The position numbers were made by a program, and so were the translations under genes. DNA of 64,000 nt, taken from assembly GCF_933208495.1 (NCBI RefSeq), contig NZ_CAKOET010000003.1, positions 186,001 through 250,000 on the forward strand, read 5' to 3'. The DNA is from Convivina praedatoris. Lineage in GTDB: Bacteria; Bacillota; Bacilli; Lactobacillales; Lactobacillaceae. This document shows positions 35,117-43,285 of this stretch, piece by piece. How positions within the stretch are numbered: the stretch's first letter is position 1; every line of letters begins with the position of its first letter. The notes under the pieces are model-generated. The model was not told where the DNA came from. It saw nothing but the letters and a program-made list of their open reading frames with translations, and did not search any database.

Positions 35117-37099
35117 TTAGGACTTAGCAGCATCGTCTTTGGGGATGGCCGTTAAAATAACTTGATTAGTTGCCACCTGACGACCGTAATCTTGATCGGC
35201 AATGACCCGGTCAAATTCATTTGTATTTGTAATTATAACCATAGTTGTGACAGGATAACCAGCTTCTTGAATGATTTTAGTATCAAAAGTACCTAACAAA
35301 TCACCTTGTTTAACGTGTTGTCCTTGGCTAACCTGGCTTTCAAAACCCTTACCAGCCAAGTTAACAGTATCAATCCCGACGTGAATCAAAACCTCCACGC
35401 CATCTTCTGTTTTCATGCCATAAGCATGCTTGGTATCGTAGGCGACGGTAATTTCACCATCTGCCGGTGCAATAATCTGATTACCGCTAGGCTCAATGGC
35501 AATACCAGTACCCATCATACCCGTCGAGAAAACTGGATCCTTAACGGTACTAATGTCAATCAATTCACCAGCAACCGGTGCATCAACTGAATAACCAGTT
35601 TCGATTTCTACTGAATCTTTAGTTGCATCATCAACTGGGACACTCGTAGCGCTATCAGTTGGAGCCGTTTGCCCATTAATCGCAGCCAAATGTTGACGAC
35701 CGTAAACCAAGGTAATACTAAAGGCTAGGACAAAACTAACTACAACTGCTAAGAAGAAACCACCCCATTTAGTTGGCGGAATCGCAATAAAGCCAATCAC
35801 GCCCGCTGGACCTAGCGACGATGACAAAACGTGGAAGAGTCCCATCACCAAACTAGCAACTCCAGAAGCACCTAGGGCAATAAAAAATGGAAACTTATAC
35901 TTCAAATTAACACCAAACAACGCTGGTTCAGTAATTCCTAACATGGCTGAGGCACCGGCTGAAGATGAAAGCGCCCGTAATTTTTCATTACCCTTGCCTA
36001 AGAAGTACATGGCAAAAGTTGCAGCTCCTTGGGCCACATTAGCACAGGTTGCAATTGGAAAAATAAAATCACCACCGGTTTTTGAAATATTAGCTAATAA
36101 TTGAGTTTCAATTGCTGGAAAACTTTGGTGTAAACCGGTAATAACAATCGCTGAATAAAATGATCCAAAGATGGCATAACCAATAAAGCCAAAGGTCGTA
36201 ACCATCCAAGTTAAGCCGTCAGTTAGGCCATTAGAGACAATTCGCAAAATTGGGCCGACAATTGTAAAGGTAACAAAACCAGTAATTAGAATTGCTAACA
36301 TCGGTGTAAAGGTAAAATCGACGGCACCCTTTAAGTGCTTATGGAAGAATTTTTCCAAGGTAGCTAAAATAAAGGCCACCCCAATCACAGGCAAGACCTG
36401 TCCTTGATAACCAGCTTGGGCAACATGTAGACCGAATAAATCCCAAGTGGGCATTTTACCACTAGCTATTACTTCAGCCACTTTGTAGCCATTAATCAAA
36501 TCAGGCATTACCAGCATCATGCCGGCTGCGGCACCCAAAATTTCACTACCACCGAAACGCCGTGTGGCTGTAATTCCAATCAAAATCGGCAAAAAAGCAA
36601 ATGGTGCGGCAGCCATTAAGTTGACCATCTGAGCCAATCCAGTAATTTGAGGATACATTGCTACCAAAGATTTCGTTCCAAAAATACCAGCAGCGGTTAA
36701 CACGTTATTTAAGGCCATTAATAAACCACCAGCAACCAAGGCTGGAATTAATGGCACAAAGATGTCAGATAGCACCTTAATCAAGGCCATTAGAGGATTA
36801 GGCTTACCATTTTGAGCAGCAACTTTCTTCAAATCGTCAGTTGTCGCTGATTTAACTCCAGTCAACTTAACAAATTCGTCGTAAACCTTATTAACATCTC
36901 CCGGGCCCACAATAATTTGATATTGCCCATCGGCATTAAAGGTCCCCTTTAAATCAGGATCATCATCAAGGGCTTGTTGGTCGATATTTTTTACATCCTT
37001 TAGTACCAAACGTAACCGCGTGGCACAGTGAGCTGCAGCCACAACGTTCTCGGGATGGACAGCTGCGGCAATCCGCTGCGCTACCTCATTATGCTTCAT
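35117..37099 (-). CDS. scrA: Sucrose PTS permease, EIIBCA
   Basis: A 660-residue three-domain PTS transporter. The IIB domain has its phosphorylated Cys25 in AAHCATRLRLVLKD; the IIC membrane domain spans about residues 100-460 with EPALFGVNLKYKFP; the C-terminal IIA domain has GVEVLIHVGIDTVNL with the phosphorylated His. It takes up sucrose as sucrose-6-phosphate. The glucose/sucrose EII family also includes trehalose and beta-glucoside types; scrB and the ScrR regulator beside it favour sucrose. A strong AAGGAGAGG ribosome site lies upstream, and operator and cre sites sit between it and divergent scrR. Confidence 0.92.
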   Translation of the reverse strand: MKHNEVAQRIAAAVHPENVVAAAHCATRLRLVLKDVKNIDQQALDDDPDLKGTFNADGQYQIIVGPGDVNKVYDEFVKLTGVKSATTDDLKKVAAQNGKPNPLMALIKVLSDIFVPLIPALVAGGLLMALNNVLTAAGIFGTKSLVAMYPQITGLAQMVNLMAAAPFAFLPILIGITATRRFGGSEILGAAAGMMLVMPDLINGYKVAEVIASGKMPTWDLFGLHVAQAGYQGQVLPVIGVAFILATLEKFFHKHLKGAVDFTFTPMLAILITGFVTFTIVGPILRIVSNGLTDGLTWMVTTFGFIGYAIFGSFYSAIVITGLHQSFPAIETQLLANISKTGGDFIFPIATCANVAQGAATFAMYFLGKGNEKLRALSSSAGASAMLGITEPALFGVNLKYKFPFFIALGASGVASLVMGLFHVLSSSLGPAGVIGFIAIPPTKWGGFFLAVVVSFVLAFSITLVYGRQHLAAINGQTAPTDSATSVPVDDATKDSVEIETGYSVDAPVAGELIDISTVKDPVFSTGMMGTGIAIEPSGNQIIAPADGEITVAYDTKHAYGMKTEDGVEVLIHVGIDTVNLAGKGFESQVSQGQHVKQGDLLGTFDTKIIQEAGYPVTTMVIITNTNEFDRVIADQDYGRQVATNQVILTAIPKDDAAKS

Positions 37100-37129
37100 A
37101 TTCCTCTCCTTTGTATATCCGGTTTTCAG

Positions 37130-37139
37130 GAACCGGTTC
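37130..37139. promoter_or_regulatory. ScrR operator-like palindrome
   Basis: GAACCGGTTC, a perfect palindrome with the central CG typical of LacI/GalR-family operators, with a second CCGGTT half-site at 37119-37124. It lies directly upstream of scrA. Confidence 0.55.
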
Positions 37140-37154
37140 TAGTTCTGCTTATAG

Positions 37155-37168
37155 TGTAACCGCTTACA
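37155..37168. promoter_or_regulatory. cre site (CcpA box)
   Basis: TGTAACCGCTTACA matches every position of the consensus TGWAANCGNTNWCA. It lies in the scrA-scrR intergenic region, implying carbon catabolite control by CcpA. Confidence 0.85.
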
Positions 37169-37207
37169 ATAAAATTCGCAAGTTTTTATTATTGTCAGGC
37201 AATATTC

Positions 37208-37216
37208 TGATATGAT
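37208..37216 (+). promoter_or_regulatory. Extended -10 of scrR, close to the start codon
   Basis: TGATATGAT ends ten bases before the scrR ATG. A start point at normal spacing would leave a leader of only a few bases. Confidence 0.45.
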
Positions 37217-37225
37217 AAAGCTATT

Positions 37226-38191
37226 ATGGAAAAGAAAGTTACAATTCAAGACATTGCCCGTCAGGCGAAAGTAGCCAAAAGTACGGTTTCTCGTTATTTA
37301 AACGGCGGCTCGGTTAGTCCCCAAACGCGACGTAAAATTGATGAGATTGTCCGTAAAAATCAATATATTCCCAATACCTTTGCCCAAGGACTCAAGCAGG
37401 AAAAAAATCGCACGATTGGTGTGATTGTGCCCCGACTGGATTCAATGGCGCAAGTAGAAATGTTACGTGGATTGGATTCAGCTAATCAAAACGATACTTT
37501 TTTGATTGCCAATATTTATCAAGACCCAATTCGTGAGTTAGCCGCAATTAAGAAGTTCATTGCCCAAAAAGTGGCTGGCCTGATTATTTTAACGGCCAAT
37601 CTAACCGAAGAAATCCGTCAGACCCTCCTTGACGCCGACATACCAGTCGTTTTACAGGGACAAGATGAACCGGATTTTGCTCGCGTCATGATGGACGACC
37701 AACAGGCTGGGAAGATTGTCGGCCAATATATCCAAACCCTATCACCCAAAAACGTTTTAATTCTAAATGTTGATCAAAAACTAGATTGGGCGATTGGTTA
37801 TGAACGTTTTCAAGGTGTAAAAGCTGCTTTAGCCAATATTTCTCATCACGAAGTTATTACAACTTTTAAACGGCAAACCGCTAAATTAGATGCCGCTAAA
37901 GCGATGGGTAAACAACATTATGACTTAGTAATTGGTGCTACTGATGCGATTGCCGTAGGTGCCATGCAGGCTGGTTTTGAGTTAAATCAACACCCCTACT
38001 ACCTTGGTTTTGGTCAATCAGTTTATAGCGAAATTGTGTCACCAGAACTTACCAGCTTTGAATTTAATTTCTTTGAAACTGGTGAACAGATTTATGACCT
38101 CTTCCAAAAAATTCGTAACGAAGCCAATATTCGACCCGTAAAAATTGTAATTCCTGGTCAATTAATTAGACGAGCATCAACTAAAAAGTAA
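37226..38191 (+). CDS. scrR: LacI-family sucrose operon repressor
   Basis: A 321-residue LacI/GalR regulator. The N-terminal helix-turn-helix is VTIQDIARQAKVAKSTVSRYLNGG, the hinge helix is TFAQGLKQEKNRTIGVIVP, then a periplasmic-binding-protein-like domain for the inducer. It is divergent from scrA and is the expected local repressor. There is no Shine-Dalgarno before the ATG, and an extended -10 (TGATATGAT, 37208-37216) lies so close that the transcript may be leaderless. Sucrose specificity is inferred from context. Confidence 0.88.
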   Translation: MEKKVTIQDIARQAKVAKSTVSRYLNGGSVSPQTRRKIDEIVRKNQYIPNTFAQGLKQEKNRTIGVIVPRLDSMAQVEMLRGLDSANQNDTFLIANIYQDPIRELAAIKKFIAQKVAGLIILTANLTEEIRQTLLDADIPVVLQGQDEPDFARVMMDDQQAGKIVGQYIQTLSPKNVLILNVDQKLDWAIGYERFQGVKAALANISHHEVITTFKRQTAKLDAAKAMGKQHYDLVIGATDAIAVGAMQAGFELNQHPYYLGFGQSVYSEIVSPELTSFEFNFFETGEQIYDLFQKIRNEANIRPVKIVIPGQLIRRASTKK

Positions 38192-38193
38192 AC

Positions 38194-38231
38194 AACAAAA
38201 AACTGATAGCTTTTTGCTATCAGTTTTTGTT
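38194..38231. terminator. Bidirectional terminator scrR / semiSWEET
   Basis: A long stem with AACTGATAGC/GCTATCAGTT at its top around TTTTT, extended by CAAAA/TTTTG pairing, between the convergent genes. Confidence 0.88.
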
Positions 38232-38233
38232 GC

Positions 38234-38494
38234 TTATAGAGCTGTAAGAGCAGTAATCAGGCCTAAAACTACACCTAAGGCATTGGGAATAATCAAAATG
38301 TAATCTTTTTTGGGAGAGTTCGTTAACCCGTATAAGACCCAAATTAAACATGAAACCGCGGCAACCAAAGGCTGATAAGGTTGCGCTTTATCTCCAGCTA
38401 AGTTTGAAAAAATTTGTGGAATATAGGCTAAAAAAACAAAAATTCCAATGAAGGCCCCAATGGAACCAATGACAACGTGAAACTTATCTTTCAT
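38234..38494 (-). CDS. SemiSWEET sugar transporter (PQ-loop family)
   Basis: An 86-residue protein with three membrane helices, the size and layout of bacterial SemiSWEETs, which dimerise to form a sugar uniporter. The PQ motif is in FLAYIPQIFSNL (Pro26-Gln27); the second helix has the VSCLIWVLYG pattern and the third ends LGLITALTAL. Characterised relatives carry glucose or sucrose along the gradient. It sits tail to tail with scrR in the sucrose region, has an extended -10 promoter, and a cre-like palindrome lies about 155 bp upstream. The sugar is inferred from position. Confidence 0.85.
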   Translation of the reverse strand: MKDKFHVVIGSIGAFIGIFVFLAYIPQIFSNLAGDKAQPYQPLVAAVSCLIWVLYGLTNSPKKDYILIIPNALGVVLGLITALTAL

Positions 38495-38537
38495 TTGTGT
38501 GAATTTCCAATCATGTTACGTTTTTAATATACCGTCT

Positions 38538-38546
38538 ATTATAACA
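38538..38546 (-). promoter_or_regulatory. Extended -10 promoter of semiSWEET
   Basis: TGTTATAAT on the minus strand is a perfect extended -10 (TGn plus TATAAT), 44 bp upstream of the start codon. Confidence 0.6.
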
Positions 38547-38647
38547 GATTTTAAGGCAATTTTATGAAAAGCTGACAAACATCGTAGTTAAAATTTGTTT
38601 ACCCTAGCCTTATTCAAGCATGAGCTTGAAATGTCGATACTATTGGG

Positions 38648-38663
38648 AAGAAAGCGCTTTCTA
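38648..38663. promoter_or_regulatory. cre-like palindrome
   Basis: GAAAGCGCTTTC is a perfect 12-bp palindrome and the core of the optimal CcpA box; only the flanking T of the consensus is missing. It lies upstream of semiSWEET and just after the decayed coding fragment. Confidence 0.5.
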
Positions 38664-38664
38664 T

Positions 38665-38859
38665 TTAATTGGATTGTAACCATTCAATTTGTCCATCAAC
38701 GATGGAAGGATTAGGTTCGACTGGACGTGTTGCTTTTTTAGCATTTTTCATGCCCATTCCCATGTCCCTTAACTTAACTCTGTATTCAAGCTGGTCAACG
38801 TGTGATAACCATTTCCAGCAATCATCTGAAATGGTTTGTTGTGGGTATGAAAGGTTTTC
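38665..38859 (-). pseudogene. Orphan 3' coding fragment, unknown family
   Basis: The minus strand reads 64 codons without a stop to TAA, beginning right after an in-frame TGA (38860-38862). It looks like a protein end: DDCWKWLSHVDQLEYRVKL, then GMGMKNAKKATRPVEPNP, then VDGQIEWLQSN. There is no plausible start codon before the GMGMK stretch, and the frame upstream of the TGA is short and not convincingly coding. It is therefore called a remnant of a larger gene. No family is recognised. The opposite strand is also open but shows no protein-like composition. Confidence 0.45.
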
Positions 38860-38933
38860 TCAAAAATCAAAGAGTGAACCAATAATTAATTTTTTATTTA
38901 GTAAATTCGTAGGTAAGCAACCGAACAACAAAA

Positions 38934-40232
38934 TTAATGTTCAACCACGTAATCATCAACTATCTTTCCAGCTTCCCTATCTCGCACAAATATACGAACC
39001 TCATCACTGCCGTCTTCCATGGCGTAGACAACTTCTTGAGGAGCTGTCAACTGCTGAATAACATTATCCGCAATTGTACCGACTTCTTGACCAAAAACAG
39101 GCTGTGTAAGCGCATCAAATTGATCATCAAGATCTAGCGTCAGTTTTTCCTTTTCATCTTCTATATTCTTTTGATAATTTTCAGCATGACTGCGAACTTT
39201 TTTAGCCGCTTTAAATGGCAAATGACCGGCAACTTCAGTTAATTTATTGAAAGCCCCATCGGTAACATCACCGATGCTGTCAGTCTTGGTTACCATTGTT
39301 AACGCCTTATCGACAACCGGAGTACGAACTTTTTCAACATAGGTTTTAGCATTGTTTACAAAGCTCAATTCATACTGCTCTTTGAAAGCATTGACTCGCT
39401 CCTCAATTACGACAGGTTCTTCGCCACGTTTTACCATTGACGCAATAATTGTCAAACGCACTAACCACGACAACGAATCAGCATAATAGGCCACTTTAAA
39501 GAACTGCATGTATTCACTAGCAGCCACTTTTTGCATCATAGCCTTCACCCGTCCTTGGTCATTAAATCCCTTGACCTTAACTAAATCAGTTACATCACTT
39601 TGATCTAATAGAATTTTATATTGATGATAAACATTTTGGGCTTCGTTCGCCATTGTTACTAATTCGTTCAGATTAGCATCTGAAATGTTGGCCTGTTTTG
39701 TAATCGCCTTAATTCGTTCGTCGATTGTCAGCAACTGTCCCATTTTTTCAGCATGCATAATGTCGACTACAGCGTTTAATTTATCAGTAATGACATCCAA
39801 TTTTTCATTAATTTCTTGGAACTGTTCTTTAACAACCATTGTGGTCATCATAATCAATGGCACTGCAGGATTACTAACAGTCCCCGCCATAGTTATCCCA
39901 TTTACGGGTGTAAAACCACTATGTCCTATAATTTTACCCCCGACACTTTGAACAGCAGTTCCGACACCACCATTATTAAAATGCATAAGCGCTGAAGGAT
40001 CCATAGCATTTGTAAATAATTGTTGTCCAATATCTGCAGTCATTGCCACAGATTGAGTTGAATTTGTCGAAGCAAATGCGCCTGCTACGGCTAGAGTACC
40101 ATCAGACAACACTTCACGATATTTACCCTGTTCTAATTCAGCTGGTTGTGTACGCATTAAATTAAGTTCATCGCCAACCGTGTTTCGTAAAATTAAAGCA
40201 TCTAATTGATTTGTTTGTGGTTGATTTTCCAT
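38934..40232 (-). CDS. Unknown 432-residue helical protein with two hydrophobic stretches
   Basis: Not recognised. Residues 1-110 are mixed, with glycine-rich patches (FNNGGVGTAVQSVGGK). A hydrophobic stretch at about 111-134 includes AVPLIMMTTMVV and is followed at once by a heptad-like helix (residues 135-165, EINEKLDVITDKLNAVVDIM). A second moderately hydrophobic segment spans 243-267 (YADSLSWLVRLTIIASMV). The rest is charged and helical. There is no signal peptide. The hydrophobic hairpin followed by a coiled coil recalls helical pore-forming or membrane-remodelling proteins, but this is only a resemblance. AGGAG precedes the start. It stands alone, with a decayed fragment downstream, so this spot may be variable between strains. 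Confidence 0.6.
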   Translation of the reverse strand: MENQPQTNQLDALILRNTVGDELNLMRTQPAELEQGKYREVLSDGTLAVAGAFASTNSTQSVAMTADIGQQLFTNAMDPSALMHFNNGGVGTAVQSVGGKIIGHSGFTPVNGITMAGTVSNPAVPLIMMTTMVVKEQFQEINEKLDVITDKLNAVVDIMHAEKMGQLLTIDERIKAITKQANISDANLNELVTMANEAQNVYHQYKILLDQSDVTDLVKVKGFNDQGRVKAMMQKVAASEYMQFFKVAYYADSLSWLVRLTIIASMVKRGEEPVVIEERVNAFKEQYELSFVNNAKTYVEKVRTPVVDKALTMVTKTDSIGDVTDGAFNKLTEVAGHLPFKAAKKVRSHAENYQKNIEDEKEKLTLDLDDQFDALTQPVFGQEVGTIADNVIQQLTAPQEVVYAMEDGSDEVRIFVRDREAGKIVDDYVVEH

Positions 40233-40312
40233 AATCTTCTCCTAAAATTGTAAACAACATACCTACAATTATCACATAGAAATCAATAAATTAGCAGTTC
40301 AATTTAATATTT

Positions 40313-40807
40313 TCACAATTTTACTTGCTGTGCCTCAAAATCCAACAACCACTTCTTTCGTTCCAATCCACCAGCGTAACCAGTTAAAGAACCGTCAGAA
40401 CCGACAATTCGATGACATGGCACAATCAATAGAATAGGATTATGGCCAACAGCGCCCCCGACTGCTTGGCTAAGATTTTTAGGCTCTGGTACATCGGCTT
40501 GCAAAGCCTGTGATATATCACCATAACTAATGTGTTTCCCGTAAGGGACTTGAGCAACCACCGCTAAGACTCGTTGACGAAAATTAGTGACTGCTAAGTC
40601 TAAAGGGACAATAACCGCATTAGGATCTTTTCCAGCAAAATATAAATCTAACCACTGAATGGTTGCTTTAATTGGTCTAGTTAACTGCTGTTTTTCGACA
40701 ATTTTCTGATCTGATTTTTGATCAACAAAATATAGTGCCGTTAAATAATTACCCTTACTGGTCATGCCAGTGATTCCCAGTGGTGATTGATACTCGTAAT
40801 ACGCCAT
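40313..40807 (-). CDS. ogt: Methylated-DNA--[protein]-cysteine S-methyltransferase
   Basis: A 164-residue DNA repair suicide enzyme that moves methyl groups from O6-methylguanine to its own cysteine. The active site is IVPCHRIVGSDG and the preceding helix-turn-helix has VPYGKHISYGDISQAL; LTGYAGGLERKKWLLDFE closes the family signature. Length fits Ogt/MGMT without an Ada regulatory domain. It stands alone downstream of the adhA terminator. Confidence 0.95.
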   Translation of the reverse strand: MAYYEYQSPLGITGMTSKGNYLTALYFVDQKSDQKIVEKQQLTRPIKATIQWLDLYFAGKDPNAVIVPLDLAVTNFRQRVLAVVAQVPYGKHISYGDISQALQADVPEPKNLSQAVGGAVGHNPILLIVPCHRIVGSDGSLTGYAGGLERKKWLLDFEAQQVKL

Positions 40808-40822
40808 CTTATCTCCAAAATA

Positions 40823-40847
40823 AAAACTCCAGTTAAACTGGAGTTTT
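40823..40847 (-). terminator. Terminator of adhA
   Basis: AAAACTCCAGTT and AACTGGAGTTTT are perfectly complementary, twelve bases after the adhA stop codon, with T-rich flanks. Confidence 0.85.
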
Positions 40848-40858
40848 ATTAATTAATC

Positions 40859-41911
40859 TTACAACTTAGTAAAGTCTACTACTTTACGACCAGTAATCTT
40901 ACTGTTCTTCATGTCATCAATGGCATCGTTTAGATCAGCAAAGTCAATCGTTTCAACAATTGGCTTTACCTTACCTTCAGCACCAAACTGAAAGGCTTCC
41001 TTCAAATCCTCACGAGTTCCAACCAAAGAACCACGAACTTCAATACCATCCAAAACCGTCTTAGCAATGTTTAATGACATGTCTCCTTGAGGAAGAGCAA
41101 CCGCTACCAACTTACCCTTGGTCCGCAAAACGTTAACCGCTTGTGAAAAGGCCGCATCATTAACCGCTGTAACTTGAGCGTTGTGCACCCCACCAGTCGC
41201 TTCATTAATCTTAGCCACAACATCATCAGTATGGTAATTGGCCAAAACTTCAGCTCCAGCAGCCTTGGCAGCTGCTAACTTATCAGGATTACCATCAGCT
41301 ACGGCCACATGGGCATTAAAGACATTATGAGCATACTGAACAGCCAAGTTTCCCAAACCACCAGCACCGTGAACTGATACCCACTGACCAGGCTTGGTTT
41401 CCCCAACCTTCAAGGCCTTATACATAGTCACCCCAGCACAAGTAATTGAAGTAGCTTCGACTGGATCTAAGCCTTCAGGCACCTTAACGGCATATTTAGC
41501 ATCAACAACGGCTTGCTGAGACATAGCTCCGTCAATGGTGTAGCCGGAGTTCAAAGCTTTACGACAGAAAGTTTCGTTACCAGTCACACAGTAATCACAA
41601 ACACCACAACCAGAATAGAACCAAGCAATCGATACTCGGTCACCAATCTTCAAATACTGATCAGCGCCTTCACCCAGCTTAGAAACAATCCCGACACCTT
41701 CGTGGCCAATCACGCGGCGGAAATTCCCGTTACGTTGTCCTAGTGTATTTGGATCCCCAAAATCACCAGCAGCACAATGCAAGTCTGTGTGACACAAACC
41801 AACATATTCAAGATCAACTAACGCATCTCCAAAGCCTAAAGCTCGGGGTTGCCAGTCATCAATCAAGTCAACATAACCATCATTTTTACTTCTTACTACA
41901 GCTGCCTTCAT
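40859..41911 (-). CDS. adhA: Zinc-dependent alcohol dehydrogenase
   Basis: A 350-residue MDR alcohol dehydrogenase of the AdhA/AdhP type, reducing acetaldehyde to ethanol with NADH. Catalytic zinc ligands lie in VGLCHTDLHCAAGDFGD and the GHEGVG motif; the structural zinc cysteines are in CGVCDYCVTGNETFC. The Rossmann motif is VHGAGGLGNLAVQYA. In heterofermentative lactic bacteria this enzyme helps re-oxidise NADH. It is a single-gene unit with a near-consensus promoter and a strong terminator, suggesting high expression. Confidence 0.94.
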   Translation of the reverse strand: MKAAVVRSKNDGYVDLIDDWQPRALGFGDALVDLEYVGLCHTDLHCAAGDFGDPNTLGQRNGNFRRVIGHEGVGIVSKLGEGADQYLKIGDRVSIAWFYSGCGVCDYCVTGNETFCRKALNSGYTIDGAMSQQAVVDAKYAVKVPEGLDPVEATSITCAGVTMYKALKVGETKPGQWVSVHGAGGLGNLAVQYAHNVFNAHVAVADGNPDKLAAAKAAGAEVLANYHTDDVVAKINEATGGVHNAQVTAVNDAAFSQAVNVLRTKGKLVAVALPQGDMSLNIAKTVLDGIEVRGSLVGTREDLKEAFQFGAEGKVKPIVETIDFADLNDAIDDMKNSKITGRKVVDFTKL

Positions 41912-41948
41912 GTCTAAATACCATTTCCTTTACATTTTTTACAAGCCC

Positions 41949-41977
41949 ATTATAGGCTTTTTATGTGATAATGTAAA
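41949..41977 (-). promoter_or_regulatory. adhA promoter
   Basis: Minus strand: -35 TTTACA (41972-41977), 17-bp spacer, -10 TATAAT (41949-41954). It lies 38 bp upstream of the start codon. Confidence 0.8.
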
Positions 41978-41986
41978 CAAGATAAA

Positions 41987-42622
41987 TTAGCGATTGTCCT
42001 GTTGAACAATTTTCATCAGAATTCCCGTCACCGCTGCAGTAACGAACGCAGCCAATACTCCTTCAGCCAACCCGTTAGTAAAGACAATTCCTAAAATAAA
42101 TTGATCAATATTGTGCAAAGTTTGCCCTAGAGCTTGAGCATATTGTTGGCGGAAGAGTAATTCAATTAATCCCATCACCATAATAGTGTCCATAAAAGAG
42201 GCAATGAAACCAGTCAGGGCCAAAGATAGCGTTTGCTTTTTCTGACCGAAAGCACGTTGTAATCCTTGAAAAATATAGGCTGGCACAATGCCAATAATCA
42301 CTCGGGGCACAATGGCAATAATAACCGCCAACCAGCTCCCATGATTTGTGCCAATAACTGGCACAAACGGTGAAAAAATAAAACCCAAAATTGTAGGTGC
42401 CATGGTCGAATGAATTAAACTAGCTAAACCAAAGATTAAACCCAAAAGAGCTCCTCGTTTGGGCCCTAACAAAATTCCACCAATAATAACTGGAATATGA
42501 ATAGTAGTCGCATTAATTGGTCCTACGGGAACTAAGCCCAAGGGGGTAAAACTCAACAAAATAATAATCGCCGCAAAAATAGCGGTCACTACCATTGATT
42601 GAATATTTTTAGATCTTTGCAT
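41987..42622 (-). CDS. ECF transporter substrate-binding S component (PanT-like)
   Basis: A 211-residue protein with about six membrane helices, the size of ECF S components that work with a shared EcfAAT module encoded elsewhere. VTAIFAAIIILLSFTPLGLVPVG and IHIPVIIGGILLGPKRGALL are characteristic; they resemble the pantothenate-type (PanT) group more than riboflavin or biotin types. No riboswitch was seen upstream, so vitamin identity cannot be fixed. Ribosome site GGGAG. It is a stand-alone gene between a regulator and adhA. Confidence 0.78.
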   Translation of the reverse strand: MQRSKNIQSMVVTAIFAAIIILLSFTPLGLVPVGPINATTIHIPVIIGGILLGPKRGALLGLIFGLASLIHSTMAPTILGFIFSPFVPVIGTNHGSWLAVIIAIVPRVIIGIVPAYIFQGLQRAFGQKKQTLSLALTGFIASFMDTIMVMGLIELLFRQQYAQALGQTLHNIDQFILGIVFTNGLAEGVLAAFVTAAVTGILMKIVQQDNR

Positions 42623-42704
42623 TTGATTCTCCCAAAATTTTTATCTAATAAATTCTAGAATAACAAACTAGCAATTAAGAACACAAGTTGCTAATTTTCA
42701 ATAA

Positions 42705-42731
42705 GAAAAACCACTGAACTAGTCAGTGGTT
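42705..42731 (-). terminator. Terminator of the MFS-padR operon
   Basis: AACCACTGA (42709-42717) and TCAGTGGTT (42723-42731) pair; one arm is inside the last codons of padR and a T-run follows on the minus strand. Confidence 0.8.
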
Positions 42732-43252
42732 GCTGGATATGCCAATAACGCTTCTTGTAAAACTTTTAGAGTTGATGTGTAATAAGCCACACCATAATCA
42801 TAGGTAATTTTTTGAACCGGTGTCATGCCCTGTTCTTCCCAAAGTGTTAGTTGAGAAGTTAAACGGGTTAATTTAGCCTCTTTTCGTTGAATTTCTTCTT
42901 GAATAAAATCATGAATATCAGTAGCACTGAGGTATTGACTAAAGTAAAGGCGCATTAAGAAATCGGATTTAAAGGTTTCATCATCAGTTGGCGTTACAAT
43001 GGCCTTTTGAAAAGCAATTTGTCCAGCGGGCGTGATAGCAAAAATATTTTTATTGGGCTTACCGGTTTGAGTAATTTGCTGGCTAGTTACCAAACCATCC
43101 TGACTTAATTTCTTCAAAGTTGGATAAATCATGCCATAACTACCATCGAAAAAATGAGCCAACTGATTTTGTAAGATTTCGTTAATTTCATAACCAGTAT
43201 GTGGACCATCAGCCAAAATCCCTAAAATTATTTCGCGTCCCTTTAGTGCCAT
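42719..43252 (-). CDS. PadR-family regulator of the drug exporter operon
   Basis: A 177-residue two-domain PadR (PadR-s1 type). The winged helix has GREIILGILADGPHTGYEIN and GSYGMIYPTLKKLSQDGLV; the C-terminal helical dimerisation domain (Vir_act_alpha_C-like) spans residues about 90-175. It follows the MFS exporter by 33 bp in the same orientation. The 25-bp palindrome at the operon promoter is its likely operator, making a drug-inducible efflux unit of the LadR/LmrR style. A terminator overlaps its last codons. Confidence 0.88.
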   Translation of the reverse strand: MALKGREIILGILADGPHTGYEINEILQNQLAHFFDGSYGMIYPTLKKLSQDGLVTSQQITQTGKPNKNIFAITPAGQIAFQKAIVTPTDDETFKSDFLMRLYFSQYLSATDIHDFIQEEIQRKEAKLTRLTSQLTLWEEQGMTPVQKITYDYGVAYYTSTLKVLQEALLAYPATTD

Positions 43253-43285
43253 TTTTTACCCCCTGAACTTTCTAAAAATTATACA

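Larger units (their letters stand above)
38495..38933. other. 440-bp region without an intact gene
   Basis: It holds the semiSWEET promoter (38538-38546), an inverted repeat TTCAAGC/GCTTGAA (38613-38630), a cre-like palindrome (38648-38663) and a decayed coding fragment (38665-38859, minus strand). Nothing else is recognised. Confidence 0.6.

Noticed and set aside
38613-38630. TTCAAGC/GCTTGAA inverted repeat as a terminator
   Set aside because: No T-run follows on either strand; noted only as a repeat in the non-coding region.
38669-39061. 130-residue plus-strand open frame in the gap after semiSWEET
   Set aside because: It lies antisense to the coding-like fragment on the minus strand and to the end of the 432-residue gene, has odd composition (many Cys, Met and His) and no ribosome site.
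42623-42718. Vitamin riboswitch upstream of the ECF S-component gene
   Set aside because: No TPP, FMN, cobalamin or folate aptamer features; the space is mostly AT-rich promoter sequence and the neighbour's terminator.
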